NCBI RefSeq assembly: GCF_002102185.1
Contig: NZ_LQOW01000021.1
Location: 1-44,833, forward strand
Direction: 5' to 3'
Source of the DNA: Mycobacterium fragae
GTDB taxonomy: Bacteria > Actinomycetota > Actinomycetes > Mycobacteriales > Mycobacteriaceae
Length of the DNA stretch: 44,833 nucleotides
Shown here: one piece after another, positions 9,041 through 17,297 of the stretch
Numbering within the stretch: position 1 is the stretch's first letter
Layout of the letters: each line of letters opens with the position of its first letter
Notes under the pieces: model-generated
Seen by the model: the letters and a program-made list of their open reading frames with translations, nothing else
Databases searched by the model: none
What the model was told of the DNA's origin: nothing
Program-made: the position numbers and the translations under genes

Positions 9041-9757
9041 CTACGGTAGGCGACGGCGCGGATGGTTTCGAGGCCCGGTCGTCGCCGGCTTACGACGCAG
9101 CCGGCCGGTGCCGGGGACCGACGCCCAGACTGCGAACGCCAGCGCGCCGTCGAGGATCAACGCCAGCGCGGCCACCATCAGCGCGCCGACCAGCGCGATG
9201 TGAAACTGGCGGACCTTGATCCCGTCGATCAGGTAGCGGCCCAGGCCGCCAAGGCTGGCGTACGCGGCCACTGTCGCGGTGGCGACCACTTGCAGCGTCG
9301 CGGTGCGCAACCCGCCGAGGATCAACGGCAGCGCGTTCGGCACCTCGACGCGCAGCAGCACTCGGAGCTCGCTCATGCCCATCGAGCGGGCGGAGTCGAC
9401 GACCACCCGGTCGACAGCGGAGATGCCCGCATACGTTCCGGCCAGCAGCGGTGGAATGCCCAGCAGCATCAGCGCCACAATCGGTGGCACCAGTCCCAAG
9501 CCCCACAGCAGCACCGCCAACAGCAGCACGCCCAGCGTCGGGAGCGCCCGCAGCGCGTTGACCGCGCTCACCACCACCAGCGTCCCGCGGCCGGTGTGGC
9601 CGATGATCAGGCCAACCGGGACAGCGAGCAGTGCCGACGCCGCCACCGCCAGCGCCGTGTACTCGAGATGCTCCAAGGTGCGGGCCCCCAGCCCGACGGG
9701 GCCGAACCAGTTGTCGGCGGTGAAGAGGTAGGACAGCGCCTGTCCGATAAAGCTCAT
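9041..9757 (-). CDS. proZ: Osmoprotectant ABC transporter permease ProZ
   Basis: The 238-aa integral membrane protein has about five to six hydrophobic helices and the binding-protein-dependent permease signature near ALPLILGGLRTATLQVVATA. It forms the transmembrane channel with ProW for uptake of glycine betaine, choline or proline-type osmolytes. It is the last gene of a four-gene operon (proX-proV-proW-proZ) and overlaps proW by 4 nt. The size agrees with M. tuberculosis ProZ (Rv3756c). Substrate preference cannot be read from the sequence. Confidence 0.9.
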   Translation of the reverse strand: MSFIGQALSYLFTADNWFGPVGLGARTLEHLEYTALAVAASALLAVPVGLIIGHTGRGTLVVVSAVNALRALPTLGVLLLAVLLWGLGLVPPIVALMLLGIPPLLAGTYAGISAVDRVVVDSARSMGMSELRVLLRVEVPNALPLILGGLRTATLQVVATATVAAYASLGGLGRYLIDGIKVRQFHIALVGALMVAALALILDGALAFAVWASVPGTGRLRRKPATTGPRNHPRRRLP

Positions 9758-10437
9758 CGCGCGCCGCCCACCACCGGAGCCCTCAGCAGCCGACGGCCGG
9801 TGCGCGACACACGCTCCCAGGGTGTGGCGAGCCGGCCGGCTGCCATGATCAGCATGTCGATGACTACCGCAAGCACAAAGATGGCGATGATCCCGGCGAC
9901 GATCTCATCGCTCTTGTTCGACTGGTAACCCTCGGTGAACCAGGTACCCAGACCGCCGATGCCGATCACCGCGCCGACCGCGACCATCGAGATATTGGTC
10001 ACCACGACAACGCGCAGTCCGGCAACCAGAACTGGAATCGACAGTGGCAGCTCGACTTTGAGTATCCGGGTGATCGGCCGGTAGCCCACTGCGGCGGCGG
10101 CGTCACGTACCTGCGCCGGCACCGCGTCCAACGCATCGAATACCGCGCGGACCAATAGCGCCGTGCTGTAGAGGGTCAACGCCACGATGACATTGGCCTC
10201 GTCGAGGATCCGGGTTCCGATGAGTAGCGGCAATACCACGAACAGCGCCAGCGACGGGATCGTGAAGACGACACTGGCTGTCACCGTCGTGAGCCGACGC
10301 AGTGTGGTTCTGCGTCGCGCCAGCACACCCCACGGCAATGCGATCGCCAGGCCGATCAGCACCGGCACCAACGACAGTCGGAGGTGAATCACTGTCAGCG
10401 TCCACGCCGTTTCGCGGTGAGAAAGGAGGTAGTGCAC
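9754..10437 (-). CDS. proW: Osmoprotectant ABC transporter permease ProW
   Basis: The 227-aa permease has helices such as LVPVLIGLAIALPWGVLA and VVFTIPSLALFVVLPLLIG and the EAA-like loop DAAAAVGYRPITRILKVEL. A GTG at 10437 is the best start because it lies 1 nt past the proV stop codon and removes a 40-residue non-hydrophobic leader present in the longer reading frame from 10557. It pairs with ProZ and is energised by ProV. By order and length it is the counterpart of Rv3757c. Confidence 0.88.
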   Translation of the reverse strand: MHYLLSHRETAWTLTVIHLRLSLVPVLIGLAIALPWGVLARRRTTLRRLTTVTASVVFTIPSLALFVVLPLLIGTRILDEANVIVALTLYSTALLVRAVFDALDAVPAQVRDAAAAVGYRPITRILKVELPLSIPVLVAGLRVVVVTNISMVAVGAVIGIGGLGTWFTEGYQSNKSDEIVAGIIAIFVLAVVIDMLIMAAGRLATPWERVSRTGRRLLRAPVVGGAR

Positions 10438-10438
10438 G

Positions 10439-11533
10439 CTAATCCTGCCGTCTGGATTCCACCGCGGCCAACACGTCGGCAGCCAGTACGCCACCGATGA
10501 CCTTGCCTGACCCGTCGACCGCCACCCCCAGCATCGACGGCGAGGCCAGCGCGGCATCCAGTGCCTGGCTGAGGTTGCCGTCCGCGTGGAACACGGAACC
10601 GACGGCGGTCACCGCGTCGGACAGCGATGCGCCGCCCCGGTGCAACCGCATTCCAGCCGCATCGATCCATCCCAGCGGCGTGCCGTCGCCATGGACCACC
10701 AGCGCCCATCCATCCTGCAGTTGCGCGGACCCGACTTCGGACTCGGTGATCTGTGGAATGTCATGCAACGGCAGCCCATCCGCATCCAACCGCTGCAGCC
10801 ATCGGTAGCCGCGGCCAAGTCCGATGAAGCTCGACACGAAATCGTTGGCCGGGCGTGACAGAAGCCGGGCGGGTTCGTCGCACTGCTGCAGCGAACCACC
10901 CGGGCCGAACACAGCTATGTAGTCGGCGAGCCGGACCGCCTCATCGATGTCATGGGTGACGAACACGATGGTCTTGTGCAATTCGTTTTGGAGCCGGACT
11001 ATTTCGCGCTGGAGCTCGCGCCGGACTATCGGGTCGACCGCCGAAAACGGCTCGTCCATCAACAAAATGGGAGGGTCGGCCGCCAGCGCCCGTGCGACGC
11101 CGACACGCTGCTGCTCTCCACCGGAGAGTTGGGCGGGATAGCGGCTCGCCAACTTGGCGTCCAGGCCCACCCGCTCCAGCACCTGGTAGGCGGCTTTGCG
11201 TGCCGCCCTGCGAGACTGGCCTTTGAGCACCGGTACTGTCGCGACGTTGTCGATCACCCGCTGGTGGGGCATCAGGCCGGCGCCCTGGATGACGTAACCG
11301 ATGCCGAGGCGCAGCTTCACCGGATCGACGGTCGACACGTCGGCGCCGTCGACCATGACGGTGCCCGACGTCGGCTCGACCATCCGGTTGATCATTCGCA
11401 TTGACGTCGTCTTGCCGCAGCCGGAGGGACCGACGAAGACGGTCAGAGTGCCCGGCGGTACTTCCAGGGTCAGGCTGTCGACGGCGACGGTGCCGTCGGG
11501 ATAGACCTTGCTGACGTTCTCAAAGCTGATCAT
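10439..11533 (-). CDS. proV: Osmoprotectant ABC transporter ATPase ProV with CBS domains
   Basis: The 364-aa ATPase has Walker A GPSGCGKTT (residues 35-43), signature LSGGEQQR, Walker B ILLMDEP and the H-loop VTHDIDEA. The C-terminal third resembles tandem CBS domains, which in OpuA-type transporters sense ionic strength and gate uptake. The start overlaps the proX stop by 4 nt (ATGA). It drives import of osmolytes captured by lipoprotein ProX. It corresponds to Rv3758c. Confidence 0.92.
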   Translation of the reverse strand: MISFENVSKVYPDGTVAVDSLTLEVPPGTLTVFVGPSGCGKTTSMRMINRMVEPTSGTVMVDGADVSTVDPVKLRLGIGYVIQGAGLMPHQRVIDNVATVPVLKGQSRRAARKAAYQVLERVGLDAKLASRYPAQLSGGEQQRVGVARALAADPPILLMDEPFSAVDPIVRRELQREIVRLQNELHKTIVFVTHDIDEAVRLADYIAVFGPGGSLQQCDEPARLLSRPANDFVSSFIGLGRGYRWLQRLDADGLPLHDIPQITESEVGSAQLQDGWALVVHGDGTPLGWIDAAGMRLHRGGASLSDAVTAVGSVFHADGNLSQALDAALASPSMLGVAVDGSGKVIGGVLAADVLAAVESRRQD

Positions 11534-12462
11534 TGCTTGATCGGATGGTTGAAGCCGTTGTCCCGCACCCAGTTTCGTGCGGCTTGATCGGGGTCGATAC
11601 CGGAGTTCCCGGACACCGCGGCGTTGAGATCGGCCAAGCCGAACGTGGTGAGCTTCGCAGACACCGCATCCAGCACCTCTTTGAGTCGATCCGATTTCTT
11701 TTGCGAATTCACCAGCGGCACAATGTTTCCCGCCAAGAAGTTGTGCTCGGGGTCCTCGAGTACCACCAGATGGTTCATTGGGATGGCCGGCGACGTGCTG
11801 AAGATGTTGGCGGCGTTCACCGTCCCGTCTACCAGTGCCCGGACGGTTACCGCGCCGCCGCCGTCGCTGATCGCGACGAAGTTACCCGGACGGATGTCGA
11901 GCCCGTACTTCTGCCGGAGCCCCAATAGGCCTGCGGGTCGGCTGTCGAAGGCCGATGGCGCAGCCAACTTCACCTCCGGTGAATGTGCGGCCAGGTCGGC
12001 GATCGTCTTGAGATTCCAGTTCGCCGCGGTTTCGGCGGTGACCGTGACCGTGTCGGTGTCCGACGCGGGTGACGGCGTGAGAATGGACAAGTCACCGGGC
12101 AGCCGTTTGTAGAGCTCCAACTCGACGGCGTCGAGCATGGTCACGGTCGCGTCCGGCTGAAAGTAGAGCAGCAGGTTGCCGATGTATTCGGGCACCAGGT
12201 CGATCGAATGGTCCTTCAGCGCCGGGACATACGTCTCTCGGCTGCCGATTCCCAACCGTCGCCCGATGCTGAAACCGTTGGTCTGCAAGGCCTGTGCGTA
12301 GATCTCGGCGACGATTTTCGACTCCGGAAAGTCGGCGGACCCGACCACGATGGATTTCATGTCGCCGCACATGGCGCCGCCGAGCGGATTGGGACTGCTG
12401 CAGGCCGCGATAAGGCAGACCGCCGCTAGCAACACCGCCGCGCGGCGCCGCAGCATGCTCAT
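11530..12462 (-). CDS. proX: Osmoprotectant-binding lipoprotein ProX
   Basis: The N-terminus MSMLRRRAAVLLAAVCLIAA followed by Cys is a lipoprotein signal peptide with lipobox LIAAC, so the protein is anchored outside the membrane. The rest is an OpuAC-type solute-binding fold (IVVGSADFPESKIVAEIYAQ near its start). The ATG at 12462 is chosen because it puts positive residues and the hydrophobic core directly at the N-terminus; a start at 12504 would add 14 unneeded residues. It is the first gene of the proXVWZ operon and corresponds to Rv3759c. Confidence 0.9.
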   Translation of the reverse strand: MSMLRRRAAVLLAAVCLIAACSSPNPLGGAMCGDMKSIVVGSADFPESKIVAEIYAQALQTNGFSIGRRLGIGSRETYVPALKDHSIDLVPEYIGNLLLYFQPDATVTMLDAVELELYKRLPGDLSILTPSPASDTDTVTVTAETAANWNLKTIADLAAHSPEVKLAAPSAFDSRPAGLLGLRQKYGLDIRPGNFVAISDGGGAVTVRALVDGTVNAANIFSTSPAIPMNHLVVLEDPEHNFLAGNIVPLVNSQKKSDRLKEVLDAVSAKLTTFGLADLNAAVSGNSGIDPDQAARNWVRDNGFNHPIKQ

Positions 12463-12573
12463 ACCAGCGACACTATCGCCAGGCACTCCCGTCGGCTCAG
12501 GCACCGGCCTTTTTTCCCCACGTTTCAGTGCGATTCGGTTTCTTTCGCGGGTGAGTGGGTAGAAGATGGGACC

Positions 12574-12918
12574 ATGAGTAGCGATCCGTCGGTCTCTCCC
12601 GATCAGCCTCGTGCAACACCTGCGCCGACTGGCGGCACCGGCGCGGCACCGCGCGAACCCGCGGTTAAGTTCACCCGCACCGCAGGCGTATGGACGGCTC
12701 TGACCGGGGGCTTCCTGGTTCTCATCGTGCTGCTGATCTTCATCACCCAGAACACCACGTCGGCGGAGTTCAACTTCCTCGGCTGGGACTGGAGCCTGCC
12801 GTTAGGGGTGGCGATCCTGCTGGCGGCGGTCTGCGGCGGTCTGATCACCGTGGCCGTCGGCACCGCCCGGATGTTCCAGTTGCGTCGCGCCGCAAAGAGA
12901 AACCTCGGCGCGCGGTAA
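12574..12918 (+). CDS. LapA-domain small membrane protein (Rv3760-like)
   Basis: The 114-aa protein has a Pro/Ala-rich N-terminal 35 residues, one helix around GGFLVLIVLLIFITQN, a short loop typical of the LapA/DUF1049 family (TTSAEFNFLGWDWSLPL), a second helix (VAILLAAVCGGLITVAVG) and a basic C-terminal tail. It is an inner-membrane protein. In proteobacteria LapA works in envelope assembly, but the role in mycobacteria is not established. It is divergent from proX and convergent with fadE36, 4 bp apart. Confidence 0.82.
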   Translation: MSSDPSVSPDQPRATPAPTGGTGAAPREPAVKFTRTAGVWTALTGGFLVLIVLLIFITQNTTSAEFNFLGWDWSLPLGVAILLAAVCGGLITVAVGTARMFQLRRAAKRNLGAR

Positions 12919-12922
12919 GCGC

Positions 12923-13966
12923 CTAGCCCGACGTCTGCAGCTGGGCCAGCCCACGGGCGATCAGCGGCGCCACCGTGTCCCCCACCCGGTCGGCGGCGTC
13001 GATATCCGCGGAACCCGACACGCGGCTGCGGAAATCGATCCCGGCGGCGATGATCGCCAACTTGAAGTAGGCCAGCGACATGTAGAAGTCCCAGTGCGCC
13101 AACGGCTGTCCGGAAACCAGCGAGTAGCGGTGCGCAAGTTCGTCGGCGACCGGCAACATCGGCGACGTCCAGGCGGCCTGCGCGTTGAGGATCAGATCCA
13201 GCGACGGATCGCGGTACACGCACATCAACGCCGCGTCGCTGAGCGGATCTCCGAGCGTGGAGAGTTCCCAGTCCACCACGGCGCGCACCCGACTGGGGTC
13301 CCGCGCGTCCAGGATGGTGTTGTCGATCCGGTAATCGCCGTGGACGATCGACGTGCGGCTCTGCTGCGGAATCGATTGGCCCAGAGCCGAATGCAGCCGT
13401 TGAACGTCGGCGTCGCGGTCGTCGTCGGGCAACCGCACAAGCTCCCACTGTGAGCCCCACCGACGGACCTGGCGTTCCAGATACCCGCTCGGCTTGCCGA
13501 AGTCGTCGAGTCCGACCGCGCTCGGGTCGACGGCGTGCAGGTCCGCCAGCACCTGGATCAGCGCGTCCACACAGCCGTCGATGATGTGCTCGTCGCCCAA
13601 CGCCTCAAGTTCGGTGCGGCTGCGCACCACCTGCCCCGCAACGTATTCGACGATTTGGAACGGCGCGCCGATCACGGACTCGTCGTTACACAGCGCGACC
13701 GCGCGGGCCACCGGAACCGCGGTGTCGGCGAGGGCGGCGACCACGCGGTACTCGCGGACCATGTCGTGCGCCGAGGGCGTCAGTCCATGCAGCGGCGGTC
13801 GGCGCAGCACCCACTTCGACGAGTCGTCGTGGACCAGGAAGGTCAGGTTGGAGCGGCCGCCCGAGATCAGCTGTGCGTGCAGCTCGCCGTCACGGCCGAC
13901 GCCGGCGCAACGCAGATACTCGTCCAGCGCGGCCAGATCGAGCCCGTCAAGCGGCGAGGAAGTCAC
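12923..13966 (-). CDS. fadE36: Phosphotransferase-fold protein traditionally named FadE36
   Basis: The syntenic M. tuberculosis gene (Rv3761c) is named fadE36, an acyl-CoA dehydrogenase. This 347-aa sequence instead shows the aminoglycoside-phosphotransferase/choline-kinase fold: a nucleotide-binding N-lobe (SGGRSNLTFLV, then KWVLRRPP), the catalytic loop IVHGDYRIDN and the metal-binding VDWELSTLGDP. It resembles the N-terminal kinase domain of mammalian ACAD10/ACAD11. No acyl-CoA dehydrogenase domain is present. It probably phosphorylates a hydroxyl group on a small acyl substrate. It lies 9 nt downstream of a histidine phosphatase gene on the same strand, so the two are likely co-transcribed. 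Two further paralogues are in this window. Confidence 0.85.
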   Translation of the reverse strand: MTSSPLDGLDLAALDEYLRCAGVGRDGELHAQLISGGRSNLTFLVHDDSSKWVLRRPPLHGLTPSAHDMVREYRVVAALADTAVPVARAVALCNDESVIGAPFQIVEYVAGQVVRSRTELEALGDEHIIDGCVDALIQVLADLHAVDPSAVGLDDFGKPSGYLERQVRRWGSQWELVRLPDDDRDADVQRLHSALGQSIPQQSRTSIVHGDYRIDNTILDARDPSRVRAVVDWELSTLGDPLSDAALMCVYRDPSLDLILNAQAAWTSPMLPVADELAHRYSLVSGQPLAHWDFYMSLAYFKLAIIAAGIDFRSRVSGSADIDAADRVGDTVAPLIARGLAQLQTSG

Positions 13967-13975
13967 CGGACTTGT

Positions 13976-14584
13976 CTACCATCGCTGATTGCGGGGCAGC
14001 AGGTCCCAGACGTGCTCGGTGCCGTTTACCGTCACCACGGTCGCTTGGCCGGACCGGGAGAACAGCAGTCGCGTCACCGACACGTAGTCGATGGGGAACG
14101 ACAGCAACCGCTTGGTTCCCAGAATCTCGTGCAGCATCACGTTGATCACGCCGCCGTGGCTGAACACCGCCACAGTGTCCTCGTGATCGGCCGCGGTGAC
14201 GACGTCGTCGACCGCCGCCGCTATCCGGGCGCGAAACGCCTGTTCGTCGACCGAGCTGGGTAGATGACCTTCCGCCATTCGGGCCCACTCGTGCGGGTTC
14301 TCGTCGCGGATGTGCTCGATCGGGATGTAGACGGGCAGGTCGCGGTCGTATTCGGCGAAGCGGTCGTCGATTTCGACCGGCAGCTCGCGCGCCGCGGCGA
14401 CAGGCTCGGCGGTCTGGATGGCGCGCCGCTGCGGGCTGCTCACCACCCGGGAGATCGGAAACCTGGCCAGCGCGTCGGGTAACCGCGCGACCTGCTTGAA
14501 ACCTTCCTCGGACAGGTCCGGGTCGGATCCCTGGCCAGGTTCGCTGCGCAGCGGCAAGGCATGCCGGACCAGGAGCAGTTGCAT
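13976..14584 (-). CDS. Histidine phosphatase family protein
   Basis: The 202-aa protein of the phosphoglycerate-mutase-like branch has the N-terminal catalytic motif LLLVRHALP (nucleophilic His8, with RHA in place of the commoner RHG), SSPQRRAIQTAEP and the second catalytic histidine in VFSHGGVINVML. It likely hydrolyses a phosphate monoester; the substrate is unknown. It sits immediately upstream of the kinase-fold fadE36 gene, giving a phosphatase and a kinase in one probable transcript. It has no signal peptide and is predicted cytosolic. Confidence 0.85.
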   Translation of the reverse strand: MQLLLVRHALPLRSEPGQGSDPDLSEEGFKQVARLPDALARFPISRVVSSPQRRAIQTAEPVAAARELPVEIDDRFAEYDRDLPVYIPIEHIRDENPHEWARMAEGHLPSSVDEQAFRARIAAAVDDVVTAADHEDTVAVFSHGGVINVMLHEILGTKRLLSFPIDYVSVTRLLFSRSGQATVVTVNGTEHVWDLLPRNQRW

Positions 14585-14716
14585 GCCTTCATCCTGCCGT
14601 CGGCGAGATCTGGCCTGACGCCGAGTCCCTTGGCGTTACGATCCGCGCCAAGAATTCTGCAAGCGTGCGGGGCAAGACTTCAACCACCTCTAGGCATCGT
14701 CCGAGGGAGAAAGAAG

Positions 14717-15421
14717 ATGACGACTCACCCACCGGCCCCGGACTGGTACCCGGACCCCAGCGGCAAGCCCGGCCTGATGTATTGGGACGGCGAGCAATGG
14801 CACAAGCAGATCCCCGATGCCTCCTCACCCGATGAGCGGCCACCGGACGAGCCGATCCCACCGACGCAACGGCCCCGACGCCGGACTTCACAAATCGCCG
14901 TGTACGTCGCGGCCGTCGCGCTCCTGGCAGCCGGGGCGGGCGTCACCAGCTACCTCCTGGTGCGGCACTCACCGCCATCCCAAACACCAACGGCACAGCC
15001 CGCGTCGCCTTCGGGCCAACCCACGCAACCCCCGCGACCCGCACAACCCGCGCCACCGCCGGCGGCGTTAGGCCGATTCGTCGGCTCGTGGCACGCGCAC
15101 GAGGAGAGTCTCACCATCCAGTCAGACGGCCACGGTCGCGAGACCTACAGCGACCGATCGACTTGCCCGGACGCCCCTATGGCTGGGTGTGGCGTGACAG
15201 GAACCGTCGACTTCTTATTGACGCAGGTCTCGGGCGACACCGCGACCGGGACCATCACCGCATCCTCAAATCCCAAGTCGCCCACAGGTGGTCCGGTAAG
15301 CATCAAGCTCGTCGGCGGGGGTCAGGGACTCGAGTTGACAATCGCCGGCGGGGACCAGGGCTTCCCGTTCTGCAACTCCAACGCCAGCGGCCCCGCAAGG
15401 AACTACTACTGCGGTGCGTGA
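14717..15421 (+). CDS. DUF2510 membrane protein with extracytoplasmic domain
   Basis: The 234-aa protein starts at an ATG 5-12 nt after a GGGAGAAAG ribosome-binding site. Residues about 5-40 form a DUF2510 motif (PDWYPDPSGKPGLMYWDGEQW). A basic stretch and one membrane helix (VAALLAAGAGV-like, about 60-80) follow, then a Pro/Gln/Ala-rich linker. The outer domain has four or more Cys (STCPDAPMAGCGVTG, FPFCNSN, YYCGA), suggesting disulphides. The function is unknown. The topology suggests a cytoplasmic DUF2510 and an external small beta-rich domain. Confidence 0.78.
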   Translation: MTTHPPAPDWYPDPSGKPGLMYWDGEQWHKQIPDASSPDERPPDEPIPPTQRPRRRTSQIAVYVAAVALLAAGAGVTSYLLVRHSPPSQTPTAQPASPSGQPTQPPRPAQPAPPPAALGRFVGSWHAHEESLTIQSDGHGRETYSDRSTCPDAPMAGCGVTGTVDFLLTQVSGDTATGTITASSNPKSPTGGPVSIKLVGGGQGLELTIAGGDQGFPFCNSNASGPARNYYCGA

Positions 15422-15454
15422 CAAGCGGGCACAGCCGGGTAGGCGTCCCGCCTA

Positions 15455-15469
15455 GAGAATGCTATTCTC
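15455..15469. promoter_or_regulatory. Perfect 15-nt palindrome, candidate TetR operator
   Basis: GAGAAT-GCT-ATTCTC is a perfect inverted repeat with a 3-nt spacer, 25 nt upstream of the first gene of the kinase-SDR-acyl-CoA dehydrogenase-TetR operon. It also overlaps a plausible -10 element (TATTCT). The operon encodes its own TetR regulator, so autogenous control through this site is the simplest reading. The palindrome is direct observation; the regulator assignment is inference. Confidence 0.6.
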
Positions 15470-15493
15470 CGCACAGAGAGCGAGGTGTGCGGC

Positions 15494-16522
15494 ATGGCAG
15501 TGGCTAGCGAGCCCCAATTGGACGCGAGCATCCTCGGACGCTGGCTGGACGCGAACGGCGCACCTGGCGACGGCGAAGAGCCCTTCCTGGAGCCGCTGTC
15601 CGGCGGCTCGCAAAACACGCTCTATCTGATCGAGCGTGGCGGGCGGCGCATGGTTTTGCGGATGCCCGACGCCCGGGCCGACGCGGCCCGCATCGACGGC
15701 CTGCTGCGCGAAATCCGACTGGTGCGGGCGCTGTCCGACACCGACGTGCCACATGCCGAGCTGATCGCCGCCAACGACGCCGGCGATCTGCTCGGCATGC
15801 CCTTCTACGTGATGGCTGCGATCGACGGGTGGAGTCCGATGGGCGGCTGGGAGGCGCCGTTCGACACCGACCTGACCGCCCGGCGCGGACTGGCGTTCCA
15901 GCTCGTCGAAGGCGCCGCCAAGCTGGGCAGGGTGGACTGGCGCGCGCAGGGGCTGGAGGGATTCGGCCGCCCGGACGGATTCCACGAGCGGCAGGTCGAC
16001 AGGTGGCTCTCTTTTCTCGATGCATACCGGGTACGTGACCTGCCCGGCCTGGACAAGGCCGCCGACTGGTTACGCCGTAACCGGCCCGCGCACTACACGC
16101 CCGGCATCATGCACGGCGACTACCAGTTCGCGAATGTGATGTTCGCCCACGGCGCGCCGGCCCGGCTGGCCGCGATCGTGGATTGGGAGATGACCACGGT
16201 CGGCGACCCGCTGCTGGACTTGGCCTGGTGCCTGCTCGGCTATGACGGTGAGCATCCGCGGGCCGACGGCTTCTATCTGGACCTCGCGGGCATGCCGACG
16301 CGCAGCGAACTGCTCGAGCATTACGAGAAGGTCAGTGGGCTCTCGACCGAGAACATCCACTACTACCTGGTGCTGGCCAATTGGAAACTCGGGATCGTGC
16401 TCGAAAAGACCTATGCTGCCGGGGTGCGCACCGGCAAGGTCGACCCGAAGATCACCGAGGCGTTCGGGCCGATGATCCTGCAGTTGATCGCCACGGCGGC
16501 TGAACTGGCGGACGCGAAATGA
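15494..16522 (+). CDS. Phosphotransferase-family kinase (LvaA/ACAD11-N-like)
   Basis: The 342-aa kinase-fold protein has an N-lobe glycine loop LSGGSQNTLYLIE, a Lys-equivalent strand (RRMVLRMPD), the catalytic loop GIMHGDYQFANVMF and the metal-binding AIVDWEMTTVGDPLLDLAW. The family includes LvaA, which phosphorylates 4-hydroxyacyl-CoA, and the ACAD10/11 kinase domain. ATG 15494 is preferred over GTG 15485 because GAGCGAGG sits 8 nt upstream. It is the first gene of a packed operon and overlaps the SDR gene by 4 nt. With the acyl-CoA dehydrogenase two genes on, a role in hydroxyacyl-CoA catabolism is plausible. Confidence 0.85.
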   Translation: MAVASEPQLDASILGRWLDANGAPGDGEEPFLEPLSGGSQNTLYLIERGGRRMVLRMPDARADAARIDGLLREIRLVRALSDTDVPHAELIAANDAGDLLGMPFYVMAAIDGWSPMGGWEAPFDTDLTARRGLAFQLVEGAAKLGRVDWRAQGLEGFGRPDGFHERQVDRWLSFLDAYRVRDLPGLDKAADWLRRNRPAHYTPGIMHGDYQFANVMFAHGAPARLAAIVDWEMTTVGDPLLDLAWCLLGYDGEHPRADGFYLDLAGMPTRSELLEHYEKVSGLSTENIHYYLVLANWKLGIVLEKTYAAGVRTGKVDPKITEAFGPMILQLIATAAELADAK

Positions 16523-17283
16523 GCTATGCCGAGCAGCTTTTCGACCTGACCGACCAGGTGGTTCTGATCACCGGCGGCAGCCGCGGGCTGGGCCGGGAAA
16601 TGGCCTTCGGGGCCGCGCGCTGTGGCGCGGACGTCGTGATCGCCAGCCGCAACATGGACAACTGTGTGGCCACCGCCAAGGAGATCGAGCAAGACACCGG
16701 CCGGACGGCGATGCCGTATGCGGTGCATGTGGGACGGTGGGATCAGCTCGACGGCTTGGTCGACGCGACGTACGAGCGCTTCGGCAAGGTTGACACCCTG
16801 ATCAACAACGCGGGCATGTCCCCGCTCTACGGGAAGCTCACCGATGTCACCGAGAAGCTGTTCGACGCGGTGGTCAACCTCAACCTCAAAGGCCCATTCC
16901 GGTTGTCCGCATTGGTCGGTGAGCGCATGGTCGCCGCGGGCCGCGGCTCGATCATCAACGTCAGCACCGCCGGCTCGCTGCGTCCGACACCGGACATCAT
17001 CCCCTACGCCGCGGCCAAGGCCGGTCTCAACGCGATGACCGAGGCGCTGGCCAAGGCCTTCGGCCCGAAGGTACGCGTCAACACATTGATGGCCGGCCCG
17101 TTTCTGACAGACGTCAGCAAGTCGTGGAACCTCGAGCAGGCCACCCAGAACCCATTCGCTCATCTTTCGCTGCAGCGGGCCGGTGACCCGCCCGAAATCG
17201 TCGGCGCCGCATTGTTTTTGGCCTCCGACGCGTCCAGCTTCACCACCGGCTCGATTCTGCGGGCCGACGGCGGGATCCCCTGA
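16519..17283 (+). CDS. Short-chain dehydrogenase/reductase
   Basis: This 254-aa classical SDR has the cofactor motif TGGSRGLG near residue 17, the NNAG motif (LINNAGMSPLYG), the catalytic Ser in IINVSTAGSL and the YxxxK motif YAAAK. The C-terminal ITGGSI-like segment (FTTGSILRADGG) ends the fold. It interconverts a hydroxy and a keto group with NAD(P)(H). The ATGA overlap with the kinase gene means coupled translation. In the lva pathway an SDR (LvaD) reduces the 4-keto acyl-CoA, so this protein could play that role; this is inference. Confidence 0.88.
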   Translation: MSYAEQLFDLTDQVVLITGGSRGLGREMAFGAARCGADVVIASRNMDNCVATAKEIEQDTGRTAMPYAVHVGRWDQLDGLVDATYERFGKVDTLINNAGMSPLYGKLTDVTEKLFDAVVNLNLKGPFRLSALVGERMVAAGRGSIINVSTAGSLRPTPDIIPYAAAKAGLNAMTEALAKAFGPKVRVNTLMAGPFLTDVSKSWNLEQATQNPFAHLSLQRAGDPPEIVGAALFLASDASSFTTGSILRADGGIP

Positions 17284-17297
17284 AAGGAGCGCTGCAG

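Noticed and set aside
14629..14652. 7-bp inverted repeat before the DUF2510 gene
   Set aside because: The loop is 10 nt, there is no T-tract, and short GC-rich repeats are common in this DNA.
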